Shown: positions 10,806 to 23,011 of the stretch, piece by piece | Position numbering within the stretch: position 1 is the first letter of the stretch | Layout: each line of letters starts with the position of its first letter | Assembly: GCA_032690845.1 (NCBI GenBank) | Contig: CM064433.1 | Span: 42,654,658 to 42,718,657 of the forward strand | Length of the DNA stretch: 64,000 nucleotides | Direction of reading: 5' to 3' | From: Eleusine coracana subsp. coracana | Taxonomy: Eukaryota; Streptophyta; Magnoliopsida; Poales; Poaceae | Notes under the pieces: generated by a model | What the model was told of the DNA's origin: nothing | Databases searched by the model: none | Seen by the model: only the letters and a program-made list of their open reading frames with translations | Program-made: the position numbers and the translations under genes

Positions 10806-11812
10806 GAGCATCTCAGCATACAAATTTGAGAGCCTATCAAATTGTATTTTGCAAATTAGCTTAACAAAATTTACATTCACCTTCTGTAAGAACGTGCATC
10901 TAGCCTCTCATTCATCGTGGGAACCGTTGTCATAAAAAAAAAATATCACAATCTCTTCTCCTATCGGCCACCCAGCACCGCACGTCACCGCTTCCTCCCT
11001 GCCGCTCTCGTCTCTGCTCTAGCCCACCACCCTCCGCGCCCTTCCACCTCAGTGACGGTCCGTCTCTCCTTCGCAGCCTCTACAAATGGCCAGATTGTCA
11101 CCCTTCCACTTCGGCTCGGCGTCCTCGACGCCACGCCGTACCCACACCTGGGCCCGCTCCAAGAACACAGCCCTAGCGCCGTTGCTCAATGCGGCCCACC
11201 CCCGGCCCTGCTCGTGGTCCCACCTGCTCCCGCGCCGTGCAGGAGGCAAGGACAGAGCTTAGGCGCAGTCGGCAGCGTCATGCATGAATCTGGGAGAGGG
11301 CGACGAGCAGGGGCAAGTGGCAATGGCAGAGCTCAATGCCTGGCGAGCTCACAGCGGGGCCCAGCAAAGCGACGACTAATGGTGAGGCGGACGGCCTAAT
11401 GCCGGCGTAGCGGTGGCGGCATGTGAGAGATGCAAAGAGGAGAGGGAGGGTAGTGAGGAGAGAGAGAAGAAAATGAAAAATAATAATAAAAAAAATGAAA
11501 CCCATGGATAAGAGGGTGGATGGAAGGATTCTAAACATGGAGGCTTAGAGGGGAGATTTGAAAGGGCATACAAAATAGGAAGAAGTTTGGGAGCCCTCGT
11601 CAAGTGAGATTTTTAACTAGGCTGCTGTAATTTAGAGTAGGGACTCATTCAGTAGCCCCCACTTAACACTAATAGCATCTCCAGGGCATATAAAACAAAG
11701 TCCCTACTACTTTCTTATTTAGGAGTCGGCATGTAAATTTTGACATGCGAAATTTGTTCTCAACTCTAGCGGAACTAGCAAAAAAAGGGCTCCTATATTC
11801 ACTCTGATGAGC
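10806..11812. other. 3' flank of DUF4220 gene and MITE-like GC-rich segment
   Basis: About 100 bp of AT-rich 3' sequence is followed by GC-rich DNA with long but unconvincing ORFs on both strands. From about 11410 to 11700 a purine-rich block leading to GTAGGGACT and TAGCATCTCCAGGG resembles the block at about 27230-27515, in the same orientation. Such GCATCTCCA ends are common on grass DNA transposons (PIF/Harbinger type is my guess). No gene is supported. Confidence 0.4.
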
Positions 11813-12908
11813 GGACCCCGCCAGAGTGTCAATGCCCCCACTTGAGACTAATCCTTGTTGGATCAACCCCCGCCGGAGTATCAGTCCCTTTAACCACCCA
11901 ACAGTGGAGTTGTTGCAACACAAGCCTGTGTCACTCCAAGTGAAGACACAATCGCGTAACCGCTACCCTAAGGGTACAAGCTTGCCTCCCTCAAGGACTT
12001 GCTGCACTCTCCTAGTGCAAGCACGAACACTCTCTTCTTGATGTTTCTTTTAAAGGCGAGCTCCTACCTTGTACAAACTTATGATTATCTTCATAACCAA
12101 TCATGATAAGCTCAATTATTGACACCTAACCGGTCTAGGTCCTGTCATAGATCAAGAGTAACAACACGAATCACTTTCTATAACCTCACTAGGCTAGAGA
12201 TGAAGGGATTCTCTTGTTACTCTCCTTGAAACTCAAAGATAGCTCTCAAATCTTTGCACAAGGGTTCTCTATTTTCCTTTTGGTCCTCTATTGATTTTTT
12301 TAGCAATCCAAATGGTCAAGAGAGCCCCCCACGAGCTGGTCAACAACTATTTATAGGTTTCAACTACTTCACTAGTCATTGCCAAAAAATTTGACTCCTG
12401 AGAAATCATTCGTCATATCTTACGATGACCTATCACCATAATGTACAGTGACCATAAAGTATTCAAGTTTCAGCACTAGCCATTGAATGGCTAGGTCAAA
12501 ATACCTTCCGATGGCACTCTTCTCCTCATTACGGCGACCCCTAAAAATCTATACAGAGGCACTTCCTCTCTATATAATTTTTGTGTAGTCCATCATAACT
12601 TATGGTGACCTCCTTCTGTTTCTCCTTCACCTCTCTGGGTCACCATAGATCTGCCGACACTTCAATAGAGACATCCATTTTTTTGGTCTTTGCAGTTTCT
12701 GCCTCACTGTAACCTACAACAACCTCACCATTCCGTACTGTGGCCTTTTGTGCTCCTGTCCAAAGACTTGCAACCTCTATGTACATTTCTCTTGTACTCA
12801 CCGTACCTTACAGTGATTCAACCTCTGCTACCTAAGGTGACACCCACATACCTATGTGTACAAAGAGTCCATCACTCATGGACCCGTCATCGTACTTTAT
12901 GGTTGTAA
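11813..12908 (-). repeat. LTR fragment of family B, reverse orientation
   Basis: Read on the minus strand this matches the LTR at 27718-29317. It has an upstream region of dyads with TCACCGTA/TACGGTGA arms (12400-12900 on the plus strand) and a TATA box CCTATAAATAG at 12347-12357. The phrase CCTAGACCGGTTAGGTGTCA lies at about 12124-12143, with a tail of short repeats beyond. Both ends of the LTR are missing. No internal region is attached. Confidence 0.75.
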
Positions 12909-12914
12909 GGTTCA

Positions 12915-13206
12915 TGACCATTGAGGTTACCCCAAAGGTATGAATATTTTGTTGATGAATGACAAGCATGAAATGTGACTAATGTCTACGCGAGTGTTGT
13001 GCTTGTAGGAAATCTTATCTACTTAATGATGATTATTAATGGTTGTCTTCGCGGTTGATGATAATGACTACAAGCATGAAGGCTTGATGAGTTTGATGCA
13101 GTCCAAGGGTTGATGGAGATGGATCAAGGCTAAGGAAAAGCTAGGAGCAAGTGTTTGGATCACCTATCTAGTTGTTAGAGTTCATAGGAAAAACCGAACT
13201 ATCAAG
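12915..13206 (+). repeat. LTR of family B', left part (interrupted)
   Basis: The start shares CCCCAAAGGTATGAATATTTT and the following ~250 bp with the family B LTR at 27718. It breaks at 13207-13211 (GGGGT), where the Tat-type element is inserted, and continues at 21274. The exact first base is uncertain. TGACCATTG at 12915 is the first position shared with the 27718 copy that begins TG. Confidence 0.7.
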
Positions 13207-13211
13207 GGGGT

Positions 13212-14392
13212 TGTTGACGGCCACTAAATACCTAATTTAGACCATCAAATACCTTCTGAAAGCAATTAAATGAACAATCAACATAGTGGTAGGAGTTTAT
13301 TATTAACAAATTCCACAAGTGTTGATAAATATATGCTGCAGGTGATTATTCCATAGAATTAATAGAAAATCCACATCATTAAGGGAGAAAACACACTTTC
13401 GGCCAATCAGAGCCAAGCACACGGATCCACTGGCCCACTTTCAGAAGGAAACCGACATAACCTACCGCCTTACGATGTCAGGAGGGACGAGGGACCACCT
13501 GACAGGGACCCAAAATAGGGGGCCACCTGGGCCCACAACCCATGTTCAGCCGAAGGTGGGAGTTCCCTCTGGTGCATGGTCGCCACGTGTCATCTCCTGG
13601 TGCCTCCTCAAGGTCGGTTGTGCGCATTAGAAGGAAGTTACCGCATCTGGAACCGTCTTTGGGCCCTATATAAGGAGGGGAGTGGCTCCACTCTCAACAC
13701 ACTTCAAGATTAGTTTAGTACTTTATTTTTCAAAGGCTTTAGTACTACCAAAGTGCTTAGAAAATAGGGAGAGAGTGAGGGAAAGTACGGAGGAGGAGTG
13801 GGCCTGTCCACCTCTTCTCCACGCTTGTACCTCGACGGATGCTTAAGTCTTCGTTATTTCTTTCTTGGTATTTAAGTTTCCTTTTTAAGTAAGTTTATAC
13901 TTAGTTGCTTTGCTCGCTCAACACTCTATTTAGTTAGAGACCTTAGTCCTATATCATCACGCGTGAAGATTAAGGGAGTAGTCGAAAGCATAGAGGTGGT
14001 GTCTAGGCCGTAGGTTACCTTTGTTTATCGCGTAGTTCACGGATTGCTAGAGTTAAGCAGTAGGTAGTGACAGCCCTATCCCTCCTTTGAAATCCTCCAT
14101 GTTCGGCCACGTAGTAGGCTCTTGGCCGGAATCGCACTGTGGATGCAAGGGAAAACCGGATGCCCAATGCAAGCAACCTAGTAGTACTCTTAGCTTAATT
14201 AGGACCTAATAACTATTAGGAACCCTCTCTACCCAAATCCACATTTATCTTGCTGTTTTTGGATGAACTAGAACAAAAGATTAGGCACACACGTTCCCGG
14301 TGGATTGGATACCTTGGAATACTCCTGGGTGAAAGCTACTTCGGTATCCATACGCTTGTGGATTTATTCTGTTATCGATAAAATACCCAACA
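13212..14392 (+). repeat. Tat-type element 5' LTR
   Basis: 1181 bp, TGTTGACGG to ACCCAACA. The TATA box CTATATAAGG is at about 13666-13675, followed by a short leader. It is highly similar to the 3' LTR, which lacks the TATA segment. Confidence 0.9.
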
Positions 14393-14399
14393 AGCTTTC

Positions 14400-14417
14400 T
14401 AGCGCCATTGTCGGGGA
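14400..14417 (+). other. Primer binding site (tRNA-Asp type), Tat-type element
   Basis: TAGCGCCATTGTCGGGGA lies 8 bp after the LTR. It resembles TGGCGCCGTTGCCGGGGA, complementary to the 3' end of plant aspartate tRNA, with three substitutions. Confidence 0.75.
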
Positions 14418-14555
14418 ACGGTTGTTGTTTGATCTCCAAACCTAGTTCACCCTCGTATCTTTTTATCTTTCTTTATTTCTTTCCCCATCTCTACTATGGA
14501 GCGATGATCAATTCAAGACCTATCTACTCTGAAGGGTGAGTTCTTCGAGCCACTG

Positions 14556-15308
14556 CTTTATGCATCTGGCTTTGAACTCCATCCTGGCTTTATAGCCATG
14601 GTTCGGGAACAGTCCTTCTCGGGTTTACATAGCAAAAACCTATTCAATCATTTGCGAGAGTTCGAGCATTTGTGTTCATGCCTATCAATCAAAGGCATGA
14701 CTCCAGATACACTCATGTGGAAATTATTGCCCTTTTCCCTCAAGGAGAATGTGAAACAATGGTATACCCATTTTGTTGAGAGTACGAATGGTGATTGGAA
14801 AGTGCGCTGAGACAAGTTCTGTCTTGTGTTCTGTCCTACATTACGTATCATCTCTCTGTGAAGGGAGATTCTCAACTTTCGTCAGAGCGAGAAGGAAACT
14901 ATAGGTGCAGCCTGGACCAGATTTTCCTTGTTAACCACTTCCGGCCATGACTTGTCTTTACCCGACCACGTGTTGTTGCAACACTTTTGTCTGGGTTTAA
15001 GCAAGGAGTCTACCCTATATCTCGATGTCAATGTTGGAGGTTCGTTTGTCCAAAAGATGCCTACAGAAGGAAGAGCTATCCTAGACCTTATTCACGAAAA
15101 CTCTTCTTTCCTTGCCGACTGTAGAGAGCCCCCTCAGGAGGAAACTTCACCGAGCATTGAGGTCACCTCACTAGTTGAACCTAAGCCAAATCATTGTCTA
15201 TCCATTGATTCATCTAGTGAGACCTCAACCGGACCACGAGCAATGAAGGAAGAAGAAATTCAACCTTCAAAGCTCCCAATTCGAGGAAAATCTTATAAAA
15301 GATCATGA
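14556..15308 (+). pseudogene. Gypsy gag, Tat/Athila type, decayed
   Basis: One reading frame carries a capsid-like gag core. From 14598 the frame reads QSFSGLHSKNLFNHLREFEH and then WKLLPFSLKENVKQWY. It resumes around 14870-15110 with a segment containing SLPDHVLLQHFCLGLSK. These are conserved blocks of Tat/Athila gag. Two in-frame TGA codons (14808-14810 and about 14860) interrupt it and I see no frameshift. In the family, gag packages the RNA and is made from the 5' LTR. This copy cannot make a full protein. It ends at a stop at 15306-15308, just before the protease-like modules. Confidence 0.8.
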
Positions 15309-15381
15309 GAAATCCTCAAGTTGTCGCTATCTAAAGAAATCACCAACTCCAGTATCTTCTCCCAAACCTCTTAAGGAGCCT

Positions 15382-17227
15382 TTGCTCCAAGAGACGGTGA
15401 AGGAGCTTACTTCAATCATGAGCAATGAGCGCTTGAGAGAGGCTGAGCTTTCTCCGAACCTAATTCGGATTAGCTCCCCTTCCTCTTTCATTCAATGTTT
15501 CATAAGAGGAGAAAAGGAGAATCTTCTTTATAATCCCACTGTCGGTGCCAACATCATTTCTAATGCTTGCACTTTTGCCATTTTGGGTGAAGAACCCTTG
15601 ACACCGACTTGCAAATTTCTTTAATGTCCCTCCGGACCCATTTCAGAGGGATATGGGATTTTGCAAGATATGTCTTTAAGGCATAATGATGTCAAAACTC
15701 TCCTTGACTTTTATATGTTTGAAGTACATGACTTTGACATTTTAATCGGGCATCCCATAGAGAGATTTTTCTCTCATGCGCCGACCAAAAAAACGTTAGA
15801 CATTGAACTCAGGGGAAGCCATTTTTCTGTCCCAATGTCTCAATCAGAAAGTTCTCCTGAGTTATCTGTTAAATTCGAGGAAGGTATTTCGAAAGACCAT
15901 GGGGACACCTCGAATTATTTTTGAAGAAGAACCCACCAGTTCTTGTCTCTCCTCCCGATCCTCTAGAGGAGAATTTCCTCCAAGAGAATATGAGGGAGTG
16001 CTCTTCCATGTCGAACGGTGAATGGTTGGGTGAGGGTACACACTCTCCTGATATAATTTGGGTAAGTCCCCCTTACTTAACCATCCAGTGCCGTATAAGA
16101 GGGATAAAAGTGAATGTTCTTTTTTGTCATATATTCAGTGCAAATTTAATATCCAAATCCATTGCAAACGCCTCCATAGGCGGTGAGCCCCTTGCACCGA
16201 TTAGCAAATCCTTCCTAAGCCCCTTAGGCCAGCATTTAGAAGAATTTGGGACCTTGCAAAACATATCCGTGAAGCATGAAAATGTTTAGACTATCCTAGA
16301 CTTTCATAAAGTTGAGGTCTATGACTTCCAAATCTTGATCGGGCATCTATTAGATGAGCTATACCTGGATGGACCAAAGCTAGGAAGTCTTGACATAAGA
16401 CTTGGGAGAGGCATATCTTCTATCTCAATCTATCAATCAGAAAATCTTTTGACAGAATCTTTCCCACGGGGTTAGACATTCAATGATGTGATGGCAACAA
16501 TCCCGTTTGACCCCCCTGGACCCATTTTTAAGGAAGGAGACTATCCATTTATCCAGGGGAAAGGCAAGCCAACCCCCGAGGGTCTCTCAACAACTGAGTT
16601 CAAGCCCATTGCTATCTCTACTACTGTTGAGACCGCTCGGAAGGCAGGAGAAATTCTACCTTTAGGGTTGCGAGTTGTATTCGAGGAAGGGCTATGTGAT
16701 AAACATGAAAACACCTCGAATCACTTCTAGCAGAAGAAGCCTACAACATCCTTTTTACCTCCCAAGCCTTTCCAAGAAGAAATCCTATCAGAGGCCATTA
16801 ACAAGGGGTGGTTGAAGGAAGAAGATGTTTTTCAAGAGAAATCCAAATCTCTTCTCCTTCTTCTACCATTCCCTATTATATAAAGGGAAATGTCGTAGAA
16901 GCCCTTCACGATCCCACTATAGGAGCTAATATCATCCCCGAGTACATAGCTTGACAACTTTTGGATGATATACCTCTTGAGCCAAATAGCACACTCCTAA
17001 AGGATGCATTGGGAGTAACATTTTCATGTCGGAGGATCGCAAGAGCTATAAAAGTTGAGATGGACAAAGTCGACGTTCACTTAGACCTCCACGTCTTTCC
17101 TATCATCGACTTTAAACTTGTCATAGGCTTCCCACTAGGAAGCCATCAGTGTAAGGATGCATCCCAAGGGAGCCTAAATGAAGAACTTAGGAAAATCGCT
17201 TTCGCCACCAATGCCCATTGCTTATAG
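15382..17227 (+). pseudogene. Three tandem retropepsin-like modules
   Basis: The core of a gypsy retropepsin region occurs three times. Module 1 (about 15430-15920) has FIQCFIRGEKENLLYNPTVG, then ANIIS and later FDILIGHPIE. Module 2 (about 15960-16730) has TIQCRIRGIKVNVLF, ANLISKS and FQILIGHLLDE. Module 3 (about 16790-17227) has the end of the strand, DPTIGANIIPE and FKLVIGFPL. Each is preceded by a similar Pro/Glu-rich linker. The catalytic Asp of a normal retropepsin (D[ST]GA) is replaced by NPTVGAN-type sequence, as is usual for this Athila-like domain. Stops and shifts break all three. Tandem triplication of this domain is unusual, and no polymerase follows. Confidence 0.65.
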
Positions 17228-20108
17228 AATATTATGGTGAGGCCTCATCTCAAGCACTCCCGGCTTGAGGAGGTGATGTATGTTTCCTAACACGCATCAT
17301 CGAGGTTTGTTCTTTATGAGGACACAAAGCTTTGCACCCAAGAAGGAGACAATTTAGAGGAAACTCTCAATTATTTTGAAATCAGGACGTCATCCTTCTT
17401 GCCTAAGCCTTTTCCCTTTGGTCCTCAATATTTCATTCTCAGCGGTGATGAAAAATCACCGATAAGATTTCTCGATGAAACTCTTGAGGAGGAGAACTTC
17501 TGGACCATTGGATTGCATGAGCCATTGACTCTAGAGAGAGGAGAAAAGGATTGAACTAATGAGCATGGAAGCTTCTTCCTTAAACAACCACAAGATACAT
17601 GCTCATATGAGAAATCTCTAGAGTCAATAAAGATTATTGCTTAAAGTACCTATAAGGACTAGAACCACCTTAAGGCCTTAATTAGTAAAACGTTTAGAAG
17701 GATGGTTGTAGATGTTTTTGTTCATCATAAATTTTGTGAATCTTGTAGTTGCATTTTGGCACTAACTTTGCACTTAAGACTTCATTGATACATCATCAAC
17801 AGCTGGGGGTAAGATGGGAACTACATCGCCAATCATAGCTATAGCATAAAGTCCCCATAGTCAAGATTCTGACTATAAACAAAGCACTGCTAGGAGATGG
17901 CCTAGATTATCATTCCTTTTCCCTTATTTAATAATTGCAAGCATATGTTTTTGGGATATATTTGCCTTCGGGTATTTTTGGTCACTAACCCTTTCAACTG
18001 GAGATTAAAAAGAACGATGGTCACACTATGACTAAGAACATGGGAGCTGCATCAACTTGATACCTTGGTACTTTTAGTGATGGAATCTACTGCGAGAAGG
18101 CTGCAACACTACACATTTGATTTATTGTGTCTAAGTGATATAAAAATCTAAGTGTGGGGGAGTTCTGTAAGTAGCACATATAAAGTTCCATTCATGCCAA
18201 CTTGTCTCTTTGTTTAGAGTTGTTGTTAGTTCTTGCATTCTTGCGTTGCTTCAAAAGAAAAAAAAAGAAAGACGCTTAGGTTTATTTATTTTTATTTCCT
18301 TTCAATTCAATTATGTAGTGCGGCTTGAAAAAGACAAATAAAATAAATAACTTAATAATATAGTCGTGACTCTACAGGACCCATAAAGCCGGTAGAGTCC
18401 CTTTTGCTTTTAACCCCTTTTTGTTTATTTTTCTTGTGTTGGATAAAAGTGCAGGCAAGCGAACAAGTGTGGGGGAGATCCTCAGGATTCTCGACACGCA
18501 ACAAAGGACCTCATCTGCCAAAATATAATGAACAATGCCGCACAGAACACCATGCCATACGGTGACGAAGCTAGACGCCAAGATGATTCAGCCGAACCCT
18601 CTAGGTCGACTGAACCCACCTTGACCCTGCTCGACATCGTCTTCAATTAGTGCGATGGTTTGCGCGTCTTATCCCTCTATTTCCCTGCTTTGTGTATTGA
18701 TCTAATTTTTATAGAATTAATTGATAAAATCTAAACATGAATATTAAAATCAACCTTGATGACCTCCCAATTATTCAAAGTTTTCCATGGTTGGCATGCA
18801 TGCTCTTTATTCCTTGCTCATATGCCAATGCTAGTGGACTATATTCATAGGGACCGCATGCTACCTAGTTTTTGACTAGTGTGATATGGTTTGATGAAGT
18901 AATTCTTGCTTTCTATTGCATAAAATACTTGGAAAATCTTTTTGAAAATTAAAATTTATAAGATTACTCCTCAATGAGTAAGAAAATCCCACTAGAGCCA
19001 TATGATAGATTCGTTTGATAAACCTTATGCATATGCTACTTGTGCTTTCATTGAACCTTGTCAAATTGTTATGACCCTAGTGAGATGCTTGTTATGTATT
19101 GTTGATCAAGTTCATGTGCACATTCCCCTGATATGTTAATCTTCTACATTGGAAGTTAGCATCATCATCCATTCATTCACCCAAAGAATTACTCTATGAT
19201 TATCTCGTTATGACTCTCTCTCAATTGTTCCCATAGAAGACATGACTATAAAAAAAAAGAGAGACTTGCTCTCATTCTTGAGCATGACAGAAAAAAAAGA
19301 AAGACAAGAAAAAGGCATGCCCAATATTATTTCAAGGAAAGAGAGAGTCTACACATAAAGGAGTATTCATCCACCTCCATCATCCATTTTCTTCCATATG
19401 CTACTCTTCCACTCCGGAAGATAGCATCACACATACCCATCATCCATCCACAAAATAAAGTGCTCCACCATGCTTTGAGAAACTCCCTCTCCAGTTATCC
19501 TTGCAAAAAGAGAAATGGGCTGTCAAGTATTCAAAAAAAAGAGAGAAGAAGAGAGATAGCCCATGTTCTCAAATAGAAGAGAGGGAGGATATCAAGAGGA
19601 GTACCCATATTTCACCACCACATCCATTCCATACATATATGTGCACATAATTGATTGATGATTCATTACTTGTTTTCTCCTTGGATCTGGTTTTTGACTT
19701 AGTAATATATGAAGCACAGGTATGTCTTCTTTTTATTCCCTACCCGGAGCTCCACATAAGCCTATCTTTAGAAGTAGGAACAAAAGGAGGCAACAACAAA
19801 AGCCTCGGTGAGGATCCACACACATATATGAGTGACCTGAGAGAATCACTTGAGGTGTACAACTTTGTTTTATCTTTGAAAATTCTTCAAAACCCCAAGC
19901 TACTTAGTACAAGGAGCAAAGATGACCAGAATCTATACCGTTCCACTCTTCAACCACCCAAGGTGACATGATAGACACTTCAAAGTCCATTGGTACAGGT
20001 ATGGTTTGGAATAATTTGCATACTAGCATCATACCATTTGGAAATTATGATCCACCTTAGTCCTTTTCCTTTACTCGAGGACGAACAAATGCTAAGTGTG
20101 GGGGAGTT
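17228..20108 (+). other. Tat-type element 3' non-coding region and PPT
   Basis: About 2.9 kb with no believable ORF. The PPT-like core GTGTGGGGGAG occurs three times, at about 18153-18164, 18468-18478 and 20096-20106. Only the last borders the 3' LTR. There are several purine-rich AAAGAGAGA stretches at about 19250-19590. Long 3' spacers are common in the Tat lineage. Confidence 0.7.
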
Positions 20109-21268
20109 TTTTGATGGCCACTAAATATCTAATTAAGACCGTCAAATACCTACATGAAAGCAATTAAATGAACAACCAACATAGTGGTAAGAGTTTATTA
20201 CTAACAAATTCCACAAGTGTTGGTAAATATATGCTGCAGGTGATTATTCCATGGAATTAATAGAAAATCCACATCATCAGGGGAGAAAACACACTTCCAG
20301 CCAATCAGAGCCAAGCACACGGATCCACTGGCCCACTTTCAGTAGGAAATCGACATAACCCACCGTCTTACGGTATCAGGAGGGACGAGGGACCACCTAG
20401 CAGGGACCCAAAATAGGGGGGCCACCTGGGCCCACAACCCATGTTCGGTCGAATATGGGTGTTGGGCCAAAGGTGGGAGTCCCCCCTGGTGCATGGTCGC
20501 CACATGTCATCTCCTGGTGCCTCTCTAAGGTCGGTTGTGCGCATTAGAAGGAAGTTACCGCCTTTGGGCAGAATAGTTTAGTACTTTATTTCTCAAAGGC
20601 TTTGGCACTGCCAAAGTTCTTAGAAAATACGGAGAGAGTGAGGGGAAGTCCGGAGGAGGAGTGGGCCTGTCCACCTCTTCTCCACGCTTGTACCTCGACG
20701 AATGCTTGCCATATTTAGTAAGTCTCTATGATTCCTTTCTTGGTATTTAAGTTTCCTTTTTAAGTAAGTTTTATACTTAGTTTCTTTGCTCGCTCAATTC
20801 TCTATTCAGTTAGAGACCTTAGTCTTATATCATCGCACGTGGAGATTAAGGGAGTAGTCAAAAACATAGACGTGGTGTCTAGGTCGTAGGTTACCTTTGT
20901 TTATCGCATAGTCCATGGACTGCTAAAGGCAGACAGTAGGTGGTGACAGCCCCATCTGTCCTATAAAATCCTCCATGTTCGGCTATGCAGTAGGCTCTTG
21001 GCTAGAATCGTACTGTGGATGTAAGGGAAAACCGGATGCTCAATGCAAGCAACCTAGTAGTACTCTTATATTAATTAGGACCTTATAACCATTAGAAACC
21101 CTCTCTACCCAAAGCCACATTTATCTTGGTGTCCTTGGATGAACTAGAATAGAAGATTAGGCACACACGTTCTTTGTGGATTCGATACCTTGGAATACTC
21201 TTGGGTAAAAGCTACTTCGGTATTCATATGCTTGCGGATTTATTCTGTTATCGTTAAAATACCCACCA
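20109..21268 (+). repeat. Tat-type element 3' LTR
   Basis: 1160 bp. The first bases TTTTGATGG correspond to TGTTGACGG, so the terminal TG is mutated. It ends ACCCACCA. A deletion near 20568 removes about 65-100 bp, including the TATA box present in the 5' LTR. A short extra segment lies at about 20447-20475. Confidence 0.88.
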
Positions 21269-21273
21269 GGGGT

Positions 21274-22906
21274 CTAGGTCACATCTCTTACGTCACACTA
21301 GTCGGTGATGTGCATAGATGCTCAATTAAATCACAAGACACTAGGTGGCAGTGGGGAGGCCAAGAAGCAGTTGGATGAAGCCGGGAAATGAAGTCAAGTG
21401 AAACGAGGAGTTTCAGCTTTTGGGGATGAAGACCGGACAAAGGGGTCAGTGATATCGGATTGTACGGTCATCAGGAGGAATCTCAAATCAGAGGATTGTT
21501 GGCTGTAAGGAATCTGTTGACACGAAGGCCCATACAGACTAGATGGTATGATGTAGAGACCAGACGGTACGATCTGTCTAGATGGGAAGAAAATAGAGAG
21601 GAAGCAGTTTGGACAACGTCATGAAATGGACAAGACTTGTAGAGACAGGATGGTCTGGTCTACAGACCAAACAGTATGGTCTATACAGGAGGAAGCAACA
21701 GACAGAGTGCAACGGCTCTGGAGGAGCCGTTCGGTGAAGTCGGATTGTCTGGTTTGGATAGAGACCAGACTGTATGGTCTAGACACGTCCAGAAAGGATG
21801 TTTCATGGAGCAATGACTAGTTTGAGGTTGGAAGCCTATATAAACTTGTTGCTGAGGTCTTGGAGACCACCTTTGGCCATTGGGATAGTTGGGAGCATCA
21901 GTAGGGAGCCAAAGGGAAAAGAGAGGAGCACTAGGAGAAGATATTGGATATCTTGAGAGTGCTAGAGAGACTAACTTGAGCATCTATTTACATCTAAGGC
22001 TAGTGTGTCCTTGAGGGTGTGATCTAGGTTATTACTCTTGGTCTATGATGAGACCTAGACCGGTTAGGTGTCAGTGATCGAGCCTATCATGATTGGTTAT
22101 GAAGGCCTTTACACGTTTGTATATGGTTTGAGTCCGCCATTGAAAGGGACATCGATAATGAGCGCTCATGTCGGTTTGGGGAGTCCAGCAAGTTCATGAG
22201 GGACACGAGCTTGTGCCTTCGTGGTAGCGGTAATGCAACTGTGTCTTTACTCCGGGAGTGATTGCAGGCTTGTGTGCAAGAACTCCACTTGGTGGTGGGA
22301 GGGACTAGTACTCCGATGACAGTGGTCCAACAAGGAGTAGGGGAAGGCGCCATCCTTCCGAGACCTCGAGAAACAATCATGAGCCATCTCTTACTCTACT
22401 CCTTACTATGATGCTTTACTTTCCGCATTTACATACTATGCTATTCATGCTTGTGTGCTTACCTTGCTCTAGTTGACTACCTTGTAGACTTGCATGAATA
22501 GGCTTCTTTACTTGCTAGTTGTTCTTAGCTTCCGCATTTGATCACTAGCATGTATAGGAGTTGCTTTGGCTTGATTGATCACCCTAGTATGTATTATGCT
22601 ACTCATGCTTGTATGCTTACCTTGTACTTGATTTAGTAGACTTGCATGTGTAGGACTTCTTGCTAGCTAGTCGTGTGCTTCCGCATATCTTTGATTACTA
22701 GCTTGCATAGGAGTTGTATTGCTTTGTGCGATCCAGTAGTATGCTTAGGTTGTTGTTCCTTTCATAGGTTCTTTATCTTGCTAGTGTGATCACTACTAGA
22801 ATTGTGATAGGAGTTGTTTTGAGTGTTTGGTTTTAGAAATTGACAAATTTGGTACATAGTGCGAGTTCCTGATTCACCCCCCCTTCTCGGTCACTCGATC
22901 CTTTCA
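21274..22906 (+). repeat. LTR of family B', right part
   Basis: Continues 12915-13206 after the GGGGT duplication. It contains the B' dyads, a TATA box (CTATATAAAC, about 21837) and GACCTAGACCGGTTAGGTGT near 22048-22067. Long tail repeats around TTGCTTTG..GATC follow. It ends GATCCTTTCA at 22906 after a C-run (TTCACCCCCCC). The following TCAGGGC looks like a damaged PBS. Confidence 0.75.
21535..21846 (+). promoter_or_regulatory. U3 dyad cluster and TATA box, family B'
   Basis: Repeated dyads with AGACCA..TGGTCT arms, for example AGACCAAACAGTATGGTCT at 21664-21682 and AGACCAGACTGTATGGTCT at 21762-21780. Looser copies lie at 21540-21580. TATATAAA follows about 57 bp after the last copy. Confidence 0.55.
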
Positions 22907-23011
22907 TCAGGGCAACCAGAGAGCAGTTCTTTAGCAGTTCCTTGCATTATTTTGTAGCCATTTGTATTCTTTCTTGCCATTCATTCCTATCCATATTTCT
23001 TGACAGATAAC

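Larger units (their letters stand above)
13212..21268 (+). mobile_element. Tat/Athila-type Ty3/gypsy element, non-autonomous
   Basis: LTRs at 13212-14392 and 20109-21268 share about 1.2 kb. The target duplication GGGGT lies at 13207-13211 and 21269-21273. The left LTR starts TGTTGACGGCC and both end ACCCAMCA. After the 5' LTR lies a PBS resembling the complement of aspartate tRNA, as used by Tat/Athila elements. The 5.7-kb interior holds a decayed gag and three tandem retropepsin-like modules, then about 2.9 kb of non-coding sequence and a PPT. There is no reverse transcriptase, RNase H or integrase. It must have been mobilised in trans. Confidence 0.88.
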
